Origin: Candidatus Aminicenantota bacterium
GTDB taxonomy: Bacteria > Acidobacteriota > Aminicenantia > S016-38
Assembly (NCBI GenBank): GCA_027062035.1
Contig: JAMOUL010000038.1
Span: 1 to 13,230 of the forward strand
Direction: 5' to 3'
Length of the DNA: 13,230 nt
Below are positions 1-6,421 of this stretch, in pieces. The notes beneath the pieces are model-generated. The model was not told the origin of the DNA. It saw only the letters and a list, made by a program, of their open reading frames with translations, and ran no database searches. Position 1 is the stretch's first letter, and every line of letters starts with the position of its first letter. Position numbers and translations under genes: made by a program.

Positions 1-1
1 A

Positions 2-661
2 GATCTCAAGATCGCTCTAAAGAATATGGCAAAGCAATATGGCTTTTCCACTGTTCAGGAACTGGAAGCAGCAATGGCAAAACAGGGGATAAATGTAGAT
101 GAATGGAAAAAGGACGCACTGGAAAATGTTATCCAGCAGAAACTTATTCAGAAAGAAATAGATATGAATATTCACATCACAGAAGGAGAAATAAGAAGTT
201 ACTACGAAGAACATCTCGAAGAGTTCACAACTCCGGAAAAATGGAATCTGAAGGCAATAAAGGTGGAAAAAGGGCCTGAAGCTGAAAGGAAGAAAGCTGA
301 AATTGACAGAATAATCAGGGAAAAGGGGTTCGAAGAGGCGATAAAACTATCCGCTCCCCCCTTCAATACAACGGGTGGAAGCCTGGGAGAAGTGTCAAAG
401 GAAGAATTAAGAGAGGATTTTCTAAGGGCAATCAAAGGTAAGGGAAAGGGATACATAACTCCCTGGATAGAAACCGACGATGGCTGGTACCGTCTGGAAG
501 TGGTGGATTATAAACCACCCAGTGTAAAAAAATTAAACGAAGTGAGAAAGAAGATAGAAAAAATAATCTTCAACGAGAAACGAACCGAAAAGGTGAAGGA
601 ATTCATCAAAAATTTAAAAAAAGAAATATACGTTAAAATTCTCAGAAACTATCCAGAATAA
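2..661 (+). CDS. SurA/PpiC-like peptidyl-prolyl cis-trans isomerase, 5' truncated by window edge
   Basis: The reading frame is open to the left edge (codons from base 2 read DLKIALKN before the first Met at 26), so the start and any signal peptide lie outside. What remains matches the end of the SurA N-terminal chaperone domain, with an alpha-helical QYGFSTVQELEAAMAKQGI stretch, followed by one parvulin (rotamase) domain. The parvulin part carries the family pattern GGSLGEV, then GKGKGYITPWIETDDGWY and LEVVDYKPP, at about residues 115-165 counted from base 26. A Lys/Glu-rich helical tail follows. Known members act in the periplasm, helping outer-membrane or secreted proteins fold by prolyl isomerisation and chaperoning. 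Only one parvulin domain is visible, whereas E. coli SurA has two. The stop (TAATG) overlaps the next ATG by one base. Family assignment is good, but orthology to SurA versus PpiC/PrsA is not settled. Confidence 0.82.
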   Translation, partial: DLKIALKNMAKQYGFSTVQELEAAMAKQGINVDEWKKDALENVIQQKLIQKEIDMNIHITEGEIRSYYEEHLEEFTTPEKWNLKAIKVEKGPEAERKKAEIDRIIREKGFEEAIKLSAPPFNTTGGSLGEVSKEELREDFLRAIKGKGKGYITPWIETDDGWYRLEVVDYKPPSVKKLNEVRKKIEKIIFNEKRTEKVKEFIKNLKKEIYVKILRNYPE

Positions 662-2142
662 TGAAGTATATGATCTTTGTCCCTCCCGGGGGATATTTTG
701 CAGAAAGGTGGTCAAAGGGTTCATTTATGCCCCCTCTGGGAATAATTTACATAGCCACTGTACTTAAACAAAATGGAGTGGATGTAGAGCTTGTTCCAGC
801 GGAACTCCTAAATATGAGCTGGCAGGAAATAGCCAGAAAAATAGAGACAGAAAAACCGGACATTGTAGGGGTAACCTCCACAACTGAAAACAGATTTCAG
901 GCATTTAAGCTTTTAAAAATAGCAAAGAAAGCAAGACCACAGGTCTGGACTGTCTTCGGAGGACCGCATGCTTCTATGGCAGCAAGGGATACACTGGAAC
1001 ATATCCCCTACATTGACATAGTTGCAAGAAATGAAGGAGAAATAACTTCCCTTGAAATGGTAAAGGCTCTGGAAACCTCAGATCCCTATACAAATCTAAA
1101 AAAGGTGACGGGTATTACCTTCAGAGATGCAGACGGTACGGTTATTGAAAACCCCAGAAGGCCTTACATAAAACCCCTTGACCTAATACCCATTCCAGAC
1201 AGGGAGTTAATTCAATTCAGAAAATACAATTTTTCCATAGAGATTCCCGGCAAAGGAAAGGTTCCTGCACTCAATATGATGACTTCCAGAGGTTGCCCAT
1301 TCAATTGTAATTTCTGCGCGACTCCGGTAAACTGGGGAAGAGCCGTAAGAATGCATTCCATAGATAGAGTGATTGAGGAAATAGAACTTGGTATGAAGAA
1401 ATACAATATACAGGCAGTCTGGTTCTACGACGACACCTTTGATGCCAATCCTAAAAGACTGGAAAAGCTGTGCGATATATTCATAGAAAGGAAATATAAC
1501 ATAAACTGGTATGCGGAGGTAAGGGTTGATATCCTTACAAAACCCCTCCTGGAAAAGATGGTAAAATCTGGTCTGTATTATCTCTCTTTCGGGGTAGAAG
1601 CTGGTTCTGAAAGGGTTAGGAAGGAAATTATAAGAAAAAATGTTGATCTGGAGCAGGTTAGAAACGCAATAAAATGGGCAAATGAACTGGGAATCACACC
1701 AAACCCCTTCTTCATCTTTTCACATCCCACGGAAACATGGGAGGAAGCCCAGGAAACAATAAAACTTATAGAAGAGTTCAGTCCTTACTCAGATATTTCC
1801 GTTTCTATCCTTCACGTTTATCCGGGAACGGATCTGGAAAAAACGGCGATAGAGCTGGGAGTAATTCCCGGTGATTTCACATGGACCAGGAAAAGGGATT
1901 CAAGAATCATAACACTTCCCGCAGCTCAGGGAGATGTCCCCCTGTTTAAACATCTTCTTTCGTGGGCCCAGATTAGTGAGCTTATTTTCAGATGGAATCT
2001 GGCGCAGAAAAAGGTTTCCATATGGAGAAAGGCAATACTTGCCATTAAAAATATAAGAAGCTGGAAGGACATTCCCAGATATGCGATAATGTTTTTTGTA
2101 TATTTAAAATTAAAGATTAAAAAGGCTCTGGGATGGATGTAA
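661..2142 (+). CDS. B12-binding-domain radical SAM protein, substrate unknown
   Basis: This is a 493-residue cytoplasmic iron-sulfur enzyme of the class with an N-terminal cobalamin-binding-type Rossmann fold and a radical SAM barrel. The N-terminal domain (about 1-150) has PPLGIIYIATVLKQNG and FGGPHAS, both typical of this group. The SAM cluster motif CPFNCNFC supplies C212, C216 and C219 (CxxxCxxC). The later segments WFYDDTF, YLSFGVEAGSE and VYPGTDLE fit the barrel. The classical DxHxxG cobalamin-ligand motif is not seen, so B12 may bind without a His ligand or not at all. A C-terminal extension of about 100 residues ends in a Lys-rich hydrophobic helix that might touch the membrane. Family members methylate or rearrange very varied substrates, so the reaction cannot be named. 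No Shine-Dalgarno sequence precedes the ATG, and translation probably re-initiates from the TAATG junction with the chaperone gene. The 3' end overlaps the thiI-like gene by 10 nt. Confidence 0.88.
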   Translation: MKYMIFVPPGGYFAERWSKGSFMPPLGIIYIATVLKQNGVDVELVPAELLNMSWQEIARKIETEKPDIVGVTSTTENRFQAFKLLKIAKKARPQVWTVFGGPHASMAARDTLEHIPYIDIVARNEGEITSLEMVKALETSDPYTNLKKVTGITFRDADGTVIENPRRPYIKPLDLIPIPDRELIQFRKYNFSIEIPGKGKVPALNMMTSRGCPFNCNFCATPVNWGRAVRMHSIDRVIEEIELGMKKYNIQAVWFYDDTFDANPKRLEKLCDIFIERKYNINWYAEVRVDILTKPLLEKMVKSGLYYLSFGVEAGSERVRKEIIRKNVDLEQVRNAIKWANELGITPNPFFIFSHPTETWEEAQETIKLIEEFSPYSDISVSILHVYPGTDLEKTAIELGVIPGDFTWTRKRDSRIITLPAAQGDVPLFKHLLSWAQISELIFRWNLAQKKVSIWRKAILAIKNIRSWKDIPRYAIMFFVYLKLKIKKALGWM

Positions 2143-3251
2143 TTCTTATAAGATTCGGGGAAATTTCCCTGAAGGGAGCAAACAGAGGAAAATTTGAAAA
2201 TGCCCTTAAGGATAACATAAGAGCTTTCCTTAAAAAAGAAGGGATAAGTTTCTTTGGTGTCCGTTCTTCTTCGGGAAGAATTTTTATAGATAAACCCTCC
2301 ACCCTTCCGGACCTTTCCAGGGTCCTCGGTATAGTTTCCTATTCCCCTGCATGGGAATTTGTAGACCTGGAAGAGGTAAAAGAATTCCTCGCGGCCCGGG
2401 AAGAGCTCTTTAGCAAAGCCAGCTCCTTCCGAATTACTGCATCAAGAGCCGATAAGTCCTATCCTCTTACTTCTCCCCAGATTGAAAGGGAGGTTGGAGA
2501 AGTTGTATTTGAAAAATTTAAAACTCCGGTTAACCTGAAAAACCCGGAAATAAACGTAGGTGTTGAATACATAGAAGGAAGCTTTTACGTATATTTTGAA
2601 AAAATCCCTGGATGGGGAGGACTACCTGTAGGCATATCAGGAAAACTTGTTGTCCTCATCTCTGGTGGAATTGATTCACCGGTAGCTGCTTTTTTAATGA
2701 TGAAAAGGGGAGCAAGGCTTATCCTGGTACACTTTAGAAAGTCTCCTTACGTAGATAAAATCCCAGAGCTTCATAAGATTCTCTCTTCATATGCAGTTGG
2801 AGTTGAACCCGAACTGATAATTCTCGATCTTAAAAAAATTAGTAGTTTTTACAAAATAATGACTGAAGAACCTCTGACTCATAGATACATGTGTGTACTC
2901 TGCAAGAATATGATGCTTAAGGTTGCTGAAAAAATTGCACTTAAAAAGGGAGCACTCGGGATTGTAACCGGAGATAGTCTGGCTCAGGTAGCTTCACAAA
3001 CCCTGGAGAATCTTGCTGCCCAGAGGTATGGTGTTAAACTTCCTGTATACTCCCCTCTCATAGGAATGGACAAGGTGGATATTATAGACATAGCAAAAAA
3101 AATAGGCACCTATGAACCTTCTATCAAACACAGGGAAGAACCCTGTCCCCTTCATCGACATCCAACCACCACTGCGGATTTAAATAAGTTTCTGGCTTTA
3201 AGGGAAAAGGTTATTAAAAAACTTGGATATATACCATGGGAAAAATTCTGA
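2133..3251 (+). CDS. thiI: ThiI-type tRNA 4-thiouridine sulfurtransferase, rhodanese-less with CxxC
   Basis: ThiI enzymes adenylate U8 of tRNA and replace its oxygen with sulfur; some also feed thiamine thiazole synthesis. The 372-residue protein starts with a ferredoxin-like segment (IRFGEISLKGANRGKFE) and continues through a THUMP domain (about 55-165). A PP-loop ATP pyrophosphatase domain follows, with SGGIDS at 177-182 and GDSLAQVASQTLENL near 280-294. E. coli ThiI (482 aa) carries a C-terminal rhodanese domain that this protein lacks. Three cysteines stand out: C254 and C257 (YMCVLCK) and C338 (EEPCPL). In archaeal ThiI such a CxxC plus a third Cys holds a 3Fe-4S cluster needed for thiolation, so an Fe-S mechanism is inferred here. 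The start is an ATG inside the radical SAM gene with only a weak AAGG upstream. No IscS-like desulfurase is in the window. Confidence 0.92.
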   Translation: MDVILIRFGEISLKGANRGKFENALKDNIRAFLKKEGISFFGVRSSSGRIFIDKPSTLPDLSRVLGIVSYSPAWEFVDLEEVKEFLAAREELFSKASSFRITASRADKSYPLTSPQIEREVGEVVFEKFKTPVNLKNPEINVGVEYIEGSFYVYFEKIPGWGGLPVGISGKLVVLISGGIDSPVAAFLMMKRGARLILVHFRKSPYVDKIPELHKILSSYAVGVEPELIILDLKKISSFYKIMTEEPLTHRYMCVLCKNMMLKVAEKIALKKGALGIVTGDSLAQVASQTLENLAAQRYGVKLPVYSPLIGMDKVDIIDIAKKIGTYEPSIKHREEPCPLHRHPTTTADLNKFLALREKVIKKLGYIPWEKF

Positions 3252-4744
3252 AAATTATATTAATTTTATCTATAGCTTTTGTTTTTTCTTTCTGTAATTC
3301 TTCGGAAAAACACAAACCCGAAACAAAGGTTCTCAATGTGGGTGTGGAATGGGTTAGTAAAACCTACGATCCACATAAGTCCATAGGCTTACCGGATGTT
3401 CTCTGGCAAAACTTTGTTTTTGAACCCCTGTTTAAATACGATGAAAATCTGACTCCTGTTCCTGTCCTTGTGGAGAAAATAACTTACAATAAAAAGAAAA
3501 AATTTATAGTTATAAAACTTAAAAAAAATCGTAAATTTAGCAACGGAGAACCGGTTACCTCCAGAGACATAATTGAATCTTTTAAAAGATCTTTAAAACT
3601 ATATCCCTTTTCTTCTTATCTTATGGAAATCAAAGGAGCCGCAGAGTTTAAAACAGGAAAAGCCAGGGATGTAAAAGGTCTGGTAGCAACGGGGAAGGAC
3701 TCATTAAAGGTTTACCTTAAAAGGACACTGCCCATTCCCTCCCATCTTTTCTCCACTCCTGATACCTCTATTGTGAAAGTGGGTTGCAATGGAAAATGCC
3801 TGTATGGAACCGGACCCTATAGAATATCTTCCATAAGAAAAAGCTCAAGGGAAACAACAATCGAACTCAAGCCAAATCCTTACTTTGAACCAGCCCCCAG
3901 CATAACCACTGTAAACTTTCACCTGTATCATTCCAGAAATGCATTCTTCAGTCAAATAGGAAACTGCAAACTTGATATTTTTGTCAATTATATCCCCTAT
4001 AAACAGGAGGTCCCTTCCTGTTACACCATCATAAGGTCCCCATTAATGGGAGGATTATATATGATCCTCAACCCATGGTTACCCCCCACAGATAAAAGAG
4101 AAATACGATATCTCCTGAGATATCTCTCCTGGAAGAGCAAATTTGCAGAAACCATAAAGTATCCACTGGGAATCCATCCGAAGTTAATTGTTCCTTACGG
4201 TCTGGTCTATTTTTCCTTTTTAAAAACCGCAGGTTTCCAGGAGGTACCTCCAAAGGATTTAAATTTAACCCTTTTTACAATGAATCTGAAGGAACAAACA
4301 AGGATGCTGTTTCTTGAGTATCTTGCCCGTAAACTCTCAAACTATAAAATAACGTTAAAAAATCTCGGATGGGTAAGGGATTGGGGAGAATTTACAAGGA
4401 GAGGGGACAAGAAAAAGGTTAACTTCTTTCTTATTTATTACGTACCATCCAGTCCTTCTTCATATTATTTCTTTTACTCCCTTTTCTCTCCAAAAGGAGA
4501 ACTGAACGAATATAATTATCCTTATCCTGAGGGATTAAAACTTCTGGAAAAATATGCTGAAACCGAAAGTGGAAAAGAAAGGGTAAAACTTCTTAATGAA
4601 ATGGAAAAAATAGCGGAAAAAGAAAACACTTCTTTTCCGGTAATGTATACTTTATTTATGGTAGGCAAAAAGAAAAGTTTTTACGGCCTTAAAACAAATA
4701 ATCTTGGTTTTATATTCCTGAGAAATCTGAAGAAGTTAAAATGA
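3236..4744 (+). CDS. Family 5 extracellular solute-binding protein, putative lipoprotein
   Basis: This 502-residue protein resembles SBP_bac_5 (peptide/nickel/opine-binding) proteins of ABC importers. A short basic start and hydrophobic core (residues 3-19) end at C20, consistent with a lipoprotein signal, although Phe at -1 and -3 makes the lipobox atypical. The mature part has the family landmarks FEPLFKYDENLTPVPVLVEK (about 62-81), KFSNGEPVTSRDIIESFKR (about 100-118) and GTGPYR (191-196). C184 and C188 sit just before GTGPYR and could form a disulfide. The ligand cannot be read from sequence. No permease or ATPase gene lies nearby. Instead the gene overlaps the thiI-like gene by 16 nt and the histidine kinase gene by 4 nt (ATGA), which suggests it may present a ligand to the kinase instead of, or as well as, feeding a transporter. 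The start gives a proper signal peptide but has no obvious Shine-Dalgarno sequence. Confidence 0.87.
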   Translation: MGKILKIILILSIAFVFSFCNSSEKHKPETKVLNVGVEWVSKTYDPHKSIGLPDVLWQNFVFEPLFKYDENLTPVPVLVEKITYNKKKKFIVIKLKKNRKFSNGEPVTSRDIIESFKRSLKLYPFSSYLMEIKGAAEFKTGKARDVKGLVATGKDSLKVYLKRTLPIPSHLFSTPDTSIVKVGCNGKCLYGTGPYRISSIRKSSRETTIELKPNPYFEPAPSITTVNFHLYHSRNAFFSQIGNCKLDIFVNYIPYKQEVPSCYTIIRSPLMGGLYMILNPWLPPTDKREIRYLLRYLSWKSKFAETIKYPLGIHPKLIVPYGLVYFSFLKTAGFQEVPPKDLNLTLFTMNLKEQTRMLFLEYLARKLSNYKITLKNLGWVRDWGEFTRRGDKKKVNFFLIYYVPSSPSSYYFFYSLFSPKGELNEYNYPYPEGLKLLEKYAETESGKERVKLLNEMEKIAEKENTSFPVMYTLFMVGKKKSFYGLKTNNLGFIFLRNLKKLK

Positions 4745-6213
4745 AACTCAAGAAAAAAATAATAATTTCTGTGGTTCCGATCCTTCTTTTAATGGGTATT
4801 ATGACCACTCTATCAGTAACGTTCTACCTTAAAAGGCGTCTTGTTTCGGACATCAAATTTTCCATAAAAAATCTGGCTATATCAGTAAAAACACTATCCG
4901 AATTTCCCCTCGCTAACTATGATTATTCGTTGCTTAAGAGAAATCTTACCTCGGTTTTCAGCGATAGAATTTCTTATATTATTGTTTTCGATGCTAAGGG
5001 TATAATAGCTGGAGCTGTTTATAAAAAGGATCTGGAAGATAGCATATACAATCGAAAGGTAACCGGAGAAGATTTTCTAAAAGAAAAAGAGGAAGAAATA
5101 GAGATAAACGGAAGAGTATTTTACGAAATAAGTATGCCCATTAAAGCTACAGGTTTCAATAAACCCCTCGGTGTTGTAAAAATAGGGGTAAAACAGGAAG
5201 AGATCTATAGCACCGTAATGCATACAGTATTCTACATTCTGGCATTTCTGATGGGTTCTGTTATTTTCTCCATAATCATAGTACTTGCTGTCTCAGATGC
5301 CATCTCAAAGCCTCTATCACAGCTTAGCAACGCAGCGGAAAAAATCGCCAGCGGCAACTTTTCCATAGAAATTCCCACAATAGAAACCCCTGATGAAATA
5401 GGCAAACTGACCATTGCATTCAAGAAGATGGCACGAAGAATAGAAGAAACCCTGAAAGAACTGGAGAAATATCAACAGGAACTGGAGGATAAGATAAAGG
5501 AAAGAACCCAGAGTTTACGCCTCGCCATGGAAAAACTTGAAAACAGCCGGAAAAAGATAGAGGAAGCAGAAAGAATATCCCAGATTTCCAAGGTAATTTC
5601 TGAAATCTCTCATCAGATAAACAACCCTGTCTCCATAATACTTGCCAATATAGAAATGTTAATGAAAACCACAGATGATGAAAAATTTAAGAAACGACTC
5701 TCCACCATAAAACAGGCTTCGAAGAGAATTTCCTCCCTTATAGACAAAGTAGATATGCTTGTAAAAAGCGATGTTGGAGTAAGAAACCTCGTGGATCTTA
5801 ACAGTGTTGTAGAAAAATTGAAACAAATCTATGAAGAAAGGGGAGTTAAATTTGAAGTGGGTCCGGGGAAAAAACCCGTATTTGCAAATGAAGAGTATCT
5901 TGTAGAGGCTCTTAAAGAATTAATAGATAATGCTTTGGAAGCCGTGGAAGGAAAAGAAGATGGGAATGTCGTGGTAAAGCTAACAATAGATGAAAACTCG
6001 AATGAATTCGTTATAGAAATTCAAGATACAGGTACAGGAATGGACGCTGAAACCCTGAATAAAGCACTGAATCCATTTTTCACTTCAAAGCCAGACAAAA
6101 AGGGTCTGGGTTTAACTATAGCAGGAAACATCATAAAAAGTCACGGTGGAAAGATGGAAATTTCCAGTAAAGAAGGGGAAGGAACGAACGTGCGGGTGTC
6201 ATTTAAAATATAA
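4741..6213 (+). CDS. Membrane sensor histidine kinase with HAMP domain, no adjacent response regulator
   Basis: This is a 490-residue two-component kinase. Transmembrane helix 1 (about 7-29) and helix 2 (about 161-186) bracket a periplasmic sensor segment of about 130 residues that I cannot assign to a named family. A HAMP linker follows (about 186-240, KPLSQLSNAAEKIASGNF), then a long Glu/Lys-rich coiled coil (about 230-280). The H-box SEISHQINNPVSIILANIE places the phospho-acceptor at H291. The ATP-binding domain has the N-box ELIDNALEA (N397), G1 DTGTG (429-433), the F-box NPFFTSK and G2 GLGLTI (455-460), so it looks catalytically intact. The H-box with NNP resembles NtrB-like and related kinases. 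No receiver domain or regulator gene is in the window, so the partner must be encoded elsewhere. The gene is coupled to the upstream binding protein by an ATGA overlap. It ends 5 nt before the 3' end of the convergent tRNA-Arg gene. Confidence 0.93.
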   Translation: MKLKKKIIISVVPILLLMGIMTTLSVTFYLKRRLVSDIKFSIKNLAISVKTLSEFPLANYDYSLLKRNLTSVFSDRISYIIVFDAKGIIAGAVYKKDLEDSIYNRKVTGEDFLKEKEEEIEINGRVFYEISMPIKATGFNKPLGVVKIGVKQEEIYSTVMHTVFYILAFLMGSVIFSIIIVLAVSDAISKPLSQLSNAAEKIASGNFSIEIPTIETPDEIGKLTIAFKKMARRIEETLKELEKYQQELEDKIKERTQSLRLAMEKLENSRKKIEEAERISQISKVISEISHQINNPVSIILANIEMLMKTTDDEKFKKRLSTIKQASKRISSLIDKVDMLVKSDVGVRNLVDLNSVVEKLKQIYEERGVKFEVGPGKKPVFANEEYLVEALKELIDNALEAVEGKEDGNVVVKLTIDENSNEFVIEIQDTGTGMDAETLNKALNPFFTSKPDKKGLGLTIAGNIIKSHGGKMEISSKEGEGTNVRVSFKI

Positions 6214-6218
6214 AAAAG

Positions 6219-6292
6219 CGCGCCCGGAGGGACTCGAACCCCCAACCGGCGGATTAGAAATCCGCTGCTCTATCCTGTTGAGCTACGGGCGC
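6219..6292 (-). tRNA. tRNA-Arg (anticodon UCU)
   Basis: The reverse complement folds into a standard 74-nt cloverleaf. The acceptor stem GCGCCCG/CGGGCGC has seven pairs, the D-arm is GCTC/GAGC, and the anticodon stem GCGGA/TCCGC encloses the loop TTTCTAA, giving anticodon TCT. The variable loop is 5 nt and the T-arm loop is TTCGAGT. The D-loop contains GG and an A at position 20, an arginine identity element, and the discriminator is G. CCA is not encoded. Immediately after the 3' end the transcript would run into a stretch of six T. The tRNA decodes AGA/AGG, which the proteins in this window use heavily for Arg. Confidence 0.97.
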
Positions 6293-6297
6293 CACTA

Positions 6298-6372
6298 TCG
6301 GGGCGAGAGGATTTGAACCTCCGACCCCCTGCTCCCAAGGCAGGTGCGCTATCCAGGCTGCGCCACGCCCCG
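6298..6372 (-). tRNA. tRNA-Pro (anticodon UGG)
   Basis: The reverse complement folds as a 75-nt cloverleaf. The acceptor is CGGGGCG/CGCCCCG, the D-arm GCGC/GCGC, and the anticodon stem CCTGC/GCAGG carries the loop CTTGGGA, giving anticodon TGG. The T-loop is TTCAAAT. The C1-G72 first pair and the A discriminator are characteristic of bacterial tRNA-Pro. CCA is not encoded. It lies 5 nt upstream of tRNA-Arg on the same strand, so the two are almost certainly one precursor. Confidence 0.97.
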
Positions 6373-6385
6373 CAAATAGAGAAAA

Positions 6386-6414
6386 ATTTTAACAGAATAC
6401 AGGGTTTTCGTCAA
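6386..6414 (-). promoter_or_regulatory. Sigma70-type promoter for the tRNA-Pro/tRNA-Arg pair
   Basis: On the minus strand TTGACG (6414-6409) is followed by a 17-nt spacer and TAAAAT (6391-6386), close to the sigma70 consensus with ideal spacing. Transcription would start near 6379, a few nt before the tRNA-Pro 5' end at 6372. The -35 begins 7 nt after the HD-GYP stop codon and no terminator is visible between them, so readthrough from the HD-GYP gene may also contribute. Confidence 0.8.
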
Positions 6415-6421
6415 CACCAAT

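Noticed and set aside
4107..4124. Perfect inverted repeat GATATCTC-CT-GAGATATC inside the solute-binding protein gene
   Set aside because: It lies within conserved-looking coding sequence (a repeated RYL motif), no T-run follows it, and one such repeat is not surprising by chance in 13 kb.
6213..6219. T6 run after tRNA-Arg as an intrinsic terminator
   Set aside because: The preceding structure is the tRNA itself and no dedicated hairpin abuts the T-run, so a separate terminator feature is not supported.
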